A DNA stretch of 64,000 bases from an uncultured Sulfitobacter sp. GTDB lineage: Bacteria; Pseudomonadota; Alphaproteobacteria; Rhodobacterales; Rhodobacteraceae. This document shows positions 26,716-35,200 of this stretch, in pieces. The stretch spans positions 186,001 to 250,000 of the forward strand of contig NZ_CANNBM010000004.1 of the NCBI RefSeq assembly GCF_947502895.1, given 5' to 3'. The notes beneath the pieces were generated by a model, which was not told the origin of the DNA, did not search any database, and saw nothing but the letters and a program-made list of their open reading frames with translations. A program made the translations under genes and the position numbers. Every line of letters begins with the position of its first letter. Within the stretch, counting starts at the first letter, position 1.

Positions 26716-27455
26716 TGGGCAAAACGCCAACAGGTAAGAATACATCGGGCCGCGGGCAGCGTGACCTGAAGGTGAAGGTAAAGTCCGCCCGTGGCCGCAA
26801 GCTTAGCTCGACCCGTTGGCTGCAGCGCCAGTTGAACGATCCGTATGTGAAACGCGCCAAGGCCGAAGGCTATCGCGGCCGCGCGGCATTCAAGATTATG
26901 GAGCTGGACGACAAGTTCCGCTTTTTGGTGCCAGGCGCGCGCATTGTTGATCTGGGCGCCGCACCTGGGGGCTGGTGCCAAGTGGCGGTCAAACGCTCGA
27001 ACATTCTGGGCGAGAAAAGCGGCAAGGCCATGGGCACAATCCTTGCGATTGACTTGCAAGAGATGGAACCAATTGCGGGCTGTGAGATTCACCAACTGGA
27101 TTTCATGGAAGACGATGCAGACCTGAAGGTAAAGGAATGGCTGGGTGGTCGCGCGGATGTTGTGATGTCCGACATGGCCGCGTCCTCGTCAGGGCACAAG
27201 CAAACCGACCACTTGCGCATTATCGCGTTGTGCGAAGCCGCGGCGTATTTCGCGTTCGACGTTCTGGAGGAGGATGGCACGTTCATTGCCAAGACCCTCG
27301 CTGGCGGAGCCGAAGGCGAATTGCAAAAACTGCTCAAGCAACGGTTTCGCAAGGTATACAACATCAAACCCCCCTCCAGCCGTCAGGACAGTTCGGAAAA
27401 ATTCGTTGTAGCGACCGGGTTTCGCGCCGATGTTTCCGCGGACGAGGAAGAGTAA
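26715..27455 (+). CDS. rlmE: 23S rRNA 2'-O-ribose U2552 methyltransferase RlmE (FtsJ)
   Basis: 246 residues. The SAM-binding motif is DLGAAPGGWCQVA. The catalytic K-D-K-E set of the family is visible: Lys in FKIMELDDKF, Asp in SDMAASSSGHK, Lys in FIAKTLAGG, and Glu in SSEKFVVATGFR. RlmE methylates U2552 in the A-loop during 50S assembly. An N-terminal extension rich in Lys/Arg (about 30 residues) is common in alphaproteobacterial members. It is coupled to ppx and ends tail-to-tail with the RTX-Hint gene, only 1 bp apart, with no terminator seen. Confidence 0.94.
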   Translation: MGKTPTGKNTSGRGQRDLKVKVKSARGRKLSSTRWLQRQLNDPYVKRAKAEGYRGRAAFKIMELDDKFRFLVPGARIVDLGAAPGGWCQVAVKRSNILGEKSGKAMGTILAIDLQEMEPIAGCEIHQLDFMEDDADLKVKEWLGGRADVVMSDMAASSSGHKQTDHLRIIALCEAAAYFAFDVLEEDGTFIAKTLAGGAEGELQKLLKQRFRKVYNIKPPSSRQDSSEKFVVATGFRADVSADEEE

Positions 27456-27456
27456 A

Positions 27457-30400
27457 CTAGAGCATCCCAACCTGCAAAACACGCGATTGCCGCATTAACC
27501 TTTGAACACCTGTTTTGCGGGCGAAAACCCGAGCTGTTGAATGAAAACCGTGGTGTTGATCTGTCGCATCGGGGGACAGTTCAGGGAAAAGGTCCGTCAC
27601 TTCTTTCAATTGCGCGTGGCCGATCATTTTCAAAGCCATCTTCCCTGGAAAGAAGCTCTCGCTAGGGACGTTTTCAGCGAAAATGATTTGGTGGGCATCA
27701 AAAAGAATGTGGATATAGGTGATCTCGCGCTTGCCATGAGCGGTGCGGATTCCTGCGCTGTTTTCGGCCAGATGTCTGGCCCGTGCCAGATGCGATCCGT
27801 GCTGACCGATAAGTACCCCGTGCTGGGGGGAGACAAGTAAATCACGCTCCGCCCCCAAGATGCCACGCTGGATCAAGATCGGGCGCAGGGCAGGGCGGGC
27901 GGCAAGAAAACCTGCGCCTAGGTGGCGCTGCCCGATCCACCTGATAGGCTGCGGCCCGTTGTCCAGTGTGCAGACCATATCCCCGACACGCATCTCTTCT
28001 ATCAAGACGTCACCGTGTGGTGTTCTAATCGCGGTGCCCGCTGTAAAGCACACAACGCCCGTGTTTTCTTGGGTGAAACTGCTGCTATCCGCCGATGCCC
28101 CGTCAAAGCGCATCGTATTTGCGCCAAAGCTGTCATTGTCACTGTAGTCTACCGCGTTCCCGCGGCTGTCCTCGGTGTTGGACTGGTTGAGGATGCCATC
28201 ATCCTCCTGATCCTTGTACAGTTCTGATATATGGTCGTAGTAGCCTGACAGATCGACGAAATCATTATTGGTGCTGTCACCATCATCCAGTGTGCCGGTA
28301 TTGCCTGTATTGAAATCAGTGATGGTTTGCGTACCTTCGCCCGCAACGAACGTATCGTTACCCGCGCCACCTGTCAGCGTGTTGGCGCCCGCGCCCCCTG
28401 AAAGACTGTCATCACCGGCACCGCCCGTGAGACTGTCGTTGTCTGCGCCCCCCGCCAGAACGTCATCACCTGTGCCGCCGTCGATTTCATCGTCACCGGT
28501 CCCACCATCAATCGTATCATTGCCGCTGCCACCGGACAGGCTGTCATCACCGCCTTGGGTCTGGATCAAATCATCGCCCGCATCGCCGCTAATTGTATCG
28601 TCAGAGCGGTCATCGGTTTCAACGGAGATGATGGTGTCGTTCCCATCGCCGCCGCTGATGCTGTCATCATCTCCGATACCGTCTTCTTCGCCGGCGAAAA
28701 TCAGATCGTTACCAGCGCCGCCCAGAATGATATCGCCCTGGTCGCCCCCATCAATTGTATCGTCACCGTCCCCCCCAATGATCGTATCCGCACCCCAAAA
28801 GCCCTCGATACTGTCATTGCCTGCACCGCCATCGATAGAATCTGCGGCCGTGTTGTTGCTGTTGCCACCAAGCACGGTGTCGTCCCCGTCACCTGCATCA
28901 ATGGTGACGCCGTCCGTCGTAAACGCATCGACGGAATCTGCTTGATCGGTCAGAATGATGCGTTCAATTTCGCTGAACGAAACGGTAACGTTGCCATCGC
29001 TGATCGTCCCGTCTTCGGTGTCGGAGTACACAACGGTTAAAGGGCCGGAAAGGTCCGACAGGTCAATCACATCTTCGTCTGATCCTGTGCTGCCACCATT
29101 AATTGTCTGATTGCCAAAGCCGTCCTCGAGCGTGATGGTATCCGAACCTTCACCGCCGTCGATGAAATCATCACCCGTCCCGCCACTAAGCGAGTCGTCA
29201 CCAGTGCCGCCGTAAACGCTGTCATTGCCCGCATCGCCACTGATTTCGTCGTTGCCAGCGCCTCCATAGACTTCGTCATCGCCGTCGCCGCCGCCCATTC
29301 CATCGTCACCTGCGCCGCCAAAGATCGTGTCGTTGCCCGCTTCGCCGCCAATGCCATCATTCCCGGCGCCGCCATCAATCAGATCGTTGCCTGCGCCTCC
29401 GCCGATCCCGTCGTTTCCGGCCCCGCCATAAATGGTATCATTGCCTGCATCCCCGCCGATACCATCGTTGCCAGCGCCGCCATCAATCAGATCGTCACCG
29501 TCACCACCGCCGATCCCGTCTGTGCCGCCGCCGCCATAAATCGTATCGTTGCCGCCTTCACCGCCCAGATTGTCGCTGCCAGACCCGCCCACATAAATGT
29601 CATCCCCACCCGACATTCCTGCATTGTCTGTTCCGTCGCCAGATATGACAAAATCTGGCAGGCCGCCATTGTCTCCGATATTGTCGTTACCATCACTGCC
29701 GATCCGAAGATCCCATAGGCCGTCTGCAAATTCGATCTGTTCAAATCCGCCGATGGTATCCGACCCACCATTTACAGTGTCCGTTACAACGACCTGACCT
29801 GTGGGAAGGATGTCAAATGTGTAGTCGCTATGCGCTCCGTCAAAGACGACGCGATCAGATGTACCGCCACCGCCATCCAGCAAGTCCGAGCCGCTGCCAC
29901 CACTGACCGTATCGACACCTCCGCCACCCGACACGGTATCATCGCCCTGTCCACCGCTGAGGCTGTCATTGCCAGTATCCCCGAAAACACTGTCATCGCC
30001 CGCGCCACCGTCAATTGTATCGCTGCGGATACCACCATCAAGTGTGTCGTTATACGCGCCGCCCTCTATGGCGTTTGTATCATCGGGATCGAATGCCGGG
30101 GTATGGATGTCGCTGTAATTCGGAGCGTTTGAGCTGTCTACCTCTCCGAATGTAGCCAATTCGTATTCAACGCCAGGAACAATTTCGTCATCTGCCCAAT
30201 ACCCAGAGACCGCGCCGCCCGATCCTTCGATGGCATAGAGCGTGATGGTATTTCCGGCCCCGTCATCCAGAATGTAAAACATCTCCGCATAAATTTGACC
30301 ATCGTTGAGGTAATTGCCGTTGGCGTCATATTTGGTGGCGTATTGTGTTGTGTCATCGCCAACTTCGTTGTTGACGGTGTCGCCTTCGAGAGTGGCGTCT

Positions 30401-30525
30401 GCATCATCAATATCCCAACGTAAGATGTCGGCGGAGGCGTCGAAATCCGGATCAAGTGCCACGGTGTTGCCCGTTGGCATATAGAAGGCGTTACTGCTGT
30501 ATCCGTATATAACCTGATCTGGCAT
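27457..30525 (-). CDS. RTX repeat protein with C-terminal Hint domain
   Basis: 1022 residues from ATG 30525 (MPDQVIYGYSS), which has GGGGAG 8 bp upstream; starts at 30558 and 30651 lack such a site. The first 180 residues are a non-repetitive beta-rich head of unknown type. Residues about 185-790 are blocks of Ca2+-binding RTX nonapeptides (GGxGxDxhx) with two non-repeat spacers. A Hint domain fills about 825-1022: it begins with the nucleophile Cys in CFTAGTAIRTPHGD, followed by LLVSPQHGVLIG and ILFDAHQIIFAENVPSES. Hint domains of this kind occur at the ends of secreted alphaproteobacterial proteins and may self-cleave. It lacks the DUF4214 cassette of its giant neighbours. Probably a type I-exported protein. 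Confidence 0.85.
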   Translation of the reverse strand: MPDQVIYGYSSNAFYMPTGNTVALDPDFDASADILRWDIDDADATLEGDTVNNEVGDDTTQYATKYDANGNYLNDGQIYAEMFYILDDGAGNTITLYAIEGSGGAVSGYWADDEIVPGVEYELATFGEVDSSNAPNYSDIHTPAFDPDDTNAIEGGAYNDTLDGGIRSDTIDGGAGDDSVFGDTGNDSLSGGQGDDTVSGGGGVDTVSGGSGSDLLDGGGGTSDRVVFDGAHSDYTFDILPTGQVVVTDTVNGGSDTIGGFEQIEFADGLWDLRIGSDGNDNIGDNGGLPDFVISGDGTDNAGMSGGDDIYVGGSGSDNLGGEGGNDTIYGGGGTDGIGGGDGDDLIDGGAGNDGIGGDAGNDTIYGGAGNDGIGGGAGNDLIDGGAGNDGIGGEAGNDTIFGGAGDDGMGGGDGDDEVYGGAGNDEISGDAGNDSVYGGTGDDSLSGGTGDDFIDGGEGSDTITLEDGFGNQTINGGSTGSDEDVIDLSDLSGPLTVVYSDTEDGTISDGNVTVSFSEIERIILTDQADSVDAFTTDGVTIDAGDGDDTVLGGNSNNTAADSIDGGAGNDSIEGFWGADTIIGGDGDDTIDGGDQGDIILGGAGNDLIFAGEEDGIGDDDSISGGDGNDTIISVETDDRSDDTISGDAGDDLIQTQGGDDSLSGGSGNDTIDGGTGDDEIDGGTGDDVLAGGADNDSLTGGAGDDSLSGGAGANTLTGGAGNDTFVAGEGTQTITDFNTGNTGTLDDGDSTNNDFVDLSGYYDHISELYKDQEDDGILNQSNTEDSRGNAVDYSDNDSFGANTMRFDGASADSSSFTQENTGVVCFTAGTAIRTPHGDVLIEEMRVGDMVCTLDNGPQPIRWIGQRHLGAGFLAARPALRPILIQRGILGAERDLLVSPQHGVLIGQHGSHLARARHLAENSAGIRTAHGKREITYIHILFDAHQIIFAENVPSESFFPGKMALKMIGHAQLKEVTDLFPELSPDATDQHHGFHSTARVFARKTGVQRLMRQSRVLQVGML
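29260..29570 (-). repeat. Higher-order RTX repeat, 36 residues per unit
   Basis: Inside the Hint-domain RTX gene, four different 9-residue RTX units recur in fixed order: NDTIYGGxG, xDGIGGGxG, DDLIDGGAG, NDGIGGxAG. The set of four (108 bp) appears about three times, the last copy diverging. At DNA level it looks like a short-period minisatellite and could be prone to unit gain or loss. Confidence 0.7.
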
Positions 30526-30736
30526 CCTGACCGCTCCCCATGCTTGCGCTGTGGCCATGCGATACCAAGGTTTGATGAATCTGCAGTTGCGTAAAAACAG
30601 ACAAGTTTTCGCAATGTGTTTCGACCTAAAAGGCGTGCCCTGAGGGTCCATTTACCCAGCTGTTCTGACGCATTTGTGAGCGGGCGTTGACCAAGGGTGA
30701 CTTGCCAACACAATTGCAAGGCGTCACATCAATTGT

Positions 30737-31450
30737 ATGGAATTTGCTTTCTCATATCTCGCGGGTTTGCTCACGCTCATCAATCCTTGTGTGCTGCCTG
30801 TCTTGCCCATTGTTCTGGTCAGCGCACTCAATGCGAACCGCTATGGTCCGGCGGCGCTTGCGGCGGGGATGAGCGTGTCATTCGTGACGTTTGGACTATT
30901 TGTGACAGCCTTTGGTGCCTCCATCGGATTGACGCAGGATGGTCTTGCCCAGATCGGCGCTGTCTTGATGATATTCTTCGGGGTCGTTTTGATCGTACCC
31001 GCTTTCGCGCACCAGTTCGAGACCGCCACGGCAGGCATGGCAGCACGGGCGGACAACCGGATCAATCAAATGGATGGGTCTGGTCTGCGCGGGCAATTCT
31101 TGGGGGGGTTGTTGCTGGGTGCTGTCTGGTCTCCCTGCATCGGCCCGACATTAGGCGGTGCAATTGCCCTTGCTTCGCAGGGCGGAAACCTCTGGTACGC
31201 AGGTACAATCATGCTGTTCTTCGCGCTGGGTGTGTCGACCTTGATTGTCGTGCTCGGATTTGGCGCCCGTGAGGCAATACGCACCCGTGCCCAGACTTTG
31301 CGCGGGCTTGCATCCCGCTCCAAACCCATCCTTGGGGCTACGTTTATCGCTGTGGGCCTCATGCTGTTTTTCAAAATCAACCACATCATCGAAGCAATCG
31401 CGCTGGATATCATGCCAATCTGGCTACAGGACTTGTCTGTCGCATTCTAA
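30737..31450 (+). CDS. ccdA: Cytochrome c biogenesis protein CcdA family (thiol transporter)
   Basis: 237-residue inner-membrane protein with six hydrophobic segments. The two transport cysteines are visible in the family motifs LINPCVLPVLPI (TM1) and WSPCIGPTLGG (TM4). CcdA passes electrons from cytosolic thioredoxin across the membrane to periplasmic thiol proteins, for cytochrome c maturation or other disulfide reduction. The start follows divergent to the RTX-Hint gene after a 210-bp gap. It is 16 bp from a periplasmic thioredoxin-like gene, the likely partner. Confidence 0.92.
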   Translation: MEFAFSYLAGLLTLINPCVLPVLPIVLVSALNANRYGPAALAAGMSVSFVTFGLFVTAFGASIGLTQDGLAQIGAVLMIFFGVVLIVPAFAHQFETATAGMAARADNRINQMDGSGLRGQFLGGLLLGAVWSPCIGPTLGGAIALASQGGNLWYAGTIMLFFALGVSTLIVVLGFGAREAIRTRAQTLRGLASRSKPILGATFIAVGLMLFFKINHIIEAIALDIMPIWLQDLSVAF

Positions 31451-31466
31451 CCAACGGAGAATTACC

Positions 31467-31865
31467 ATGAACCGCCGTCATTTCATCACTGCCGCAGTTG
31501 CACTGGCCGCTTTGCCCCACGCCGCATTCGCAGCTGAGTTCGTAACCTATTCCCCTGGTGTTATTGAAAAGGCACTGGGTGAGGGCAAGACCGTATTCGT
31601 CGACTATTCTGCGTCGTGGTGCGGCACGTGCAAACGTCAGGGTCGCGTGATCAACGCGCTGCGTAAAAGCAATCCGAACTATGACGCGGCGATGGTATTT
31701 GTGAAAGTGGACTGGGATGATTTCGGCAAGCATAGCGTCACCAAATCGCGCAATATTCCCCGCCGCTCAACTTTGCTGGTCTTGCGCGGCGACAAAGAGC
31801 TGGGCCGCATTGTTGCCGGCACCGGCGAAAGCGAGATCAAGGCGCTGATGGATACCGGACTGTAA
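31467..31865 (+). CDS. Exported thioredoxin-like protein
   Basis: 132 residues from ATG 31467, preceded by ACGGAGA. The N-terminus MNRRHFITAAVALAALPHA has a twin-arginine and a hydrophobic core, with likely cleavage after AFA (about residue 22), so export may be by Tat or Sec. The mature domain carries the redox motif WCGTCK and the cis-Pro strand IPRRSTLLVLRGDKELGR of thioredoxin folds. It is probably the periplasmic acceptor of electrons from the adjacent CcdA. The client proteins are unknown. Confidence 0.88.
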   Translation: MNRRHFITAAVALAALPHAAFAAEFVTYSPGVIEKALGEGKTVFVDYSASWCGTCKRQGRVINALRKSNPNYDAAMVFVKVDWDDFGKHSVTKSRNIPRRSTLLVLRGDKELGRIVAGTGESEIKALMDTGL

Positions 31866-31967
31866 CTGTCACTGCTGGCTGTTACGCTTTTACTCAAGTG
31901 CCATCGTGATACAGCCGCGCGGCGCGCAACAAGCCGCCATGTAAAACAGCAAACACCAGATATCTGC

Positions 31968-31995
31968 GCGGCGGCGAAGCCATATTCGCCGCCGC
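31968..31995 (+). terminator. Strong GC hairpin after the thioredoxin gene
   Basis: Arms GCGGCGGCGAA and TTCGCCGCCGC pair perfectly over 11 bp around a 6-nt loop, 103 bp after the thioredoxin stop. Only AATTTATT follows, so it is not a classical U-run terminator; it could stop transcription with Rho or protect the 3' end. The rest of 31866-32201 holds no gene and should contain the promoter of the 32202 gene. Confidence 0.5.
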
Positions 31996-32201
31996 AATTT
32001 ATTACAATTCCCGTAAATCGAATATCACAATTGCCATTGGCTTTGAAATTCTGCACGATCAGACACAATCGACCCTTTAGTGTTGTCTGACCTACCCTTA
32101 GCCAAGCCCGTTTCAAGTGGGCCGCGCGGGGTCGGGGCAGGTGTTAATGAATTCTGCTATTTCAATCCATTGCTTTCGTTCAAATCCGGGAACTTGCCTT
32201 T

Positions 32202-35200
32202 ATGCCTATACTCTCTCTCCAGCGCGCTGTGTCACAAGAAGCGGACAACGCGTTTCTCAGTTTTGAAGTGAACCTCTCCGAAGCCGCCCTTGATCCGGTT
32301 ACGTTCAGCTATCGGGCGTTTGAAGGGACGGCCAACAGCAATGATCTGGATTGGGGGTTCGACAGTTCAGGTCGGACTTATGGCACCGTCACTCTTGCAC
32401 CAGGTGTAACAAGCGAGACGATCTTCATCGAAGCAAATACAGATTCGTTTGACGAACGGGATGAAAGCATCACCCTGCAACTGAGCAATCTCAGCGAAAA
32501 CGCCGATTTTGAAGGCGGCGAATCCGTTTTACGCGCCTCTGGGGTAATCCTCGACAATGACGGCACCGGATCGAACCTCGCGCTGTTGGTTTCTGATCCT
32601 GTGCTGGTCGAAGGCGATGTCGGAACCAAAGAAGCGGTGTTTGAAATACGGCTTTCACAGCCCGCAAGCGAGGCGTTTTCCGTCACTTATGGAACCCGCG
32701 ATATCTCGGCCACAAGCGGCACCGACTATATCTCGAGTTTCGGGACATTGAACTTCGCACAGGGCGAGGAAGTCAAAGAGGTGCGCGTTCAGGTTCTCGG
32801 GGATACGGTGACCGAACCGAGCGAGAGTTTTGCACTGGTGCTGGATGCGCCAAGCGGGCATACTGTGGGAACAAAAGGACTGGTTGGCGAGGCTGTCATC
32901 CGTGATGATGACGCTTCCGGTTTCCCGGTTGTGTCAATCTCCAACGCTGTAGCCCGTGAGGCGGACAACAACTATCTCAGCTTTGAGGTCACACTGTCCG
33001 AGGCTGCGCTGGATACTGTCGTGCTGACCTACCGCGCACTGGAAGGGACAGCCAGCAGCAATGATCTGGATTGGGGGTTTGATGTATCGGACCGAACAGT
33101 AGGCCAGATCGAGTTTGCACCGGGTGTGACCAGCAGAGTGATTTATATCGAGGCCAATAGCGACTCTGCTGACGGGCTGGATGAAAGCGTTATCCTGCAG
33201 CTGACCAATCTAAGCGAGAACGCGCGCTTTGCGGGCGGTGAAGATCATATTCGCGCGACGGGCGTGATACTCGATAATGATGGCGAAGGGTCCAACCTTG
33301 CGCTGTTTGTTTCCGATCCTGTGTTGGTCGAGGGAGACGCTGGCAGCAAGCAGGCTGTGTTCGAAGTGCGGCTGTCCCAACCTGCCACCACTGATTTCAC
33401 TGTAACGTATTCCACACGCGACATCAGCGCGGTAGCTGGCGAAGACTATGTCGCGCGCAGCGGAACCCTAAACTTTGCCGCGGGCGAGGAAGTGAAATCC
33501 GTCAGCGTGGATGTGTTGGGTGATGCTCTGGCCGAACGATCAGAGCAGTTTGCGCTGGTAATCGATGCGCCCAGCGACCCGAGCGTCGGCATACGTGGTT
33601 TGGTAGGTGAGGCGACAATACGCGACGATGATACAGGCTCTGGGCCTGTTGTGTCGGTTGCTGATGCCGTGGCGCTGGAAGGCGACAACCAATACCTCAG
33701 CTTTGAAGTGAGCCTGTCCGAGGCGGCATTGGACACCGTGACAATGCGCTACCGCGCTCATGAAGGTACCGCGAGCAGCAATGATCTGGACTGGGGATTT
33801 GATGTGTCGGACCGATCGGTCGGCTTTGTCACTTTTGCCCCGGGTCAGACCAGCCGCATTATCTACATCGAAGCAAACACCGACTCCTTCGATGAGCGAG
33901 ACGAAAGCGTTTACCTCGATCTTGCAAATCTAAGCGAAAACGCGCGGTTTGCAGGTGGTGAGACCTCGTTGCGCGCAACAGGCATCATCACCGATAATGA
34001 TGGAACAGGTTCGAATGTGGCGCTGCTTGTGTCAGATCCTGTATTGGTTGAGGGGGACATTGGCGTAAAGCAAGCTGTGTTCGAAGTGCGCCTGTCGTCG
34101 GCTGTCGCCGATACGGTAAACGTGAACTATCAAACCCGTGACATCACAGCCACCGCGGGCAGCGACTATACCGCAGCGCTTGGCACTCTGACATTTGCGC
34201 CCGGAGAAACGGTAAAAACCGTAGCGGTCGATATTCTGGGGGATGCGGATGCAGAGGTGACAGAGCGATTTGCACTGGTTGTCGCAGCGCCAGACAATAT
34301 CAGCCTGAACGAAGAGGGATTGGCTGGTGAGGCAACAATTCAGGATGATGATACCACACCACAGCCCGTGATCTCCATTGCTGACGCCGTAAGCCGCGAG
34401 GCTGACAACAACTATCTTACCTTCGAGATTAACCTGTCAGAAGCCTCTAACAGCCCTGTCACAATTGACTACCGCGCCCGCGAGGGTACAGCAATCAGCA
34501 CTGATCTGGACTGGGGGTTTGATGTGACAAACCGCACTGTCGGCACGGTTACATTCAACCCCGGCGAAACCAGCAGGCTTTTGTACATCGAGGCCAATAC
34601 AGACAGTCTGGATGAGCGTGACGAGACAATCATAATGGAGCTGTCCAACGCCACTGGTGCCAGCTTTGCTGGCGGGACCAGCACGGCGCTGGCCCATGGG
34701 TGGATTTTTGACGATGACGGTCTTGGCCCGAACCGCGCGATATCTGTAGCCCCAGCCATAACACGCGAACAGGGCGTCGATGTTGCTGAATATGAGATCC
34801 CGATCTACATGTCGCGCACAGCTTCTGTGGCTCTCAGCTTTGATGTGGCGGCGGTGGATCAATCTGCCGAACTGGGCCTTGATTACCGCTTGCTTGACAG
34901 CAGCATTACCTTCTTGCCCGGCGAGATGAGTGCGGCCGTGCAGGTGCAAATCCTTGGGGACGGTCTGGACGAGATCACCGAAACTTTTGCGCTGTCCGTG
35001 ACGCCACAGGACGGCGTTCCATTTGTTGGCACCATCCCTGCGGGTATCGTCTCAATCCAGAACGGCCCGCGCGTTCCCACCAATGGGGACGACGTACTGG
35101 ACGGCACAACCAGCCCTGATGTGATAAACCTGCTGGCAGGTAACGACCGTTATGACGGGCTGGCTGGCGATGATCTGGTGCGCGCAGGAAACGGCAATGA

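Noticed and set aside
28268..29040. Pro/Ser-rich plus-strand frames across the RTX-Hint gene
   Set aside because: They are mirror images of the RTX codons on the minus strand and have no start signals or family features.
29260..29570. Regular short DNA repeats that could suggest a CRISPR array
   Set aside because: The repeats have no unique spacers and are in frame with 9-residue RTX units of a coding gene.
34437..34949. 170-codon minus-strand frame within the Calx-beta gene
   Set aside because: Antisense shadow of a conserved repeat gene; no RBS and no recognisable product.
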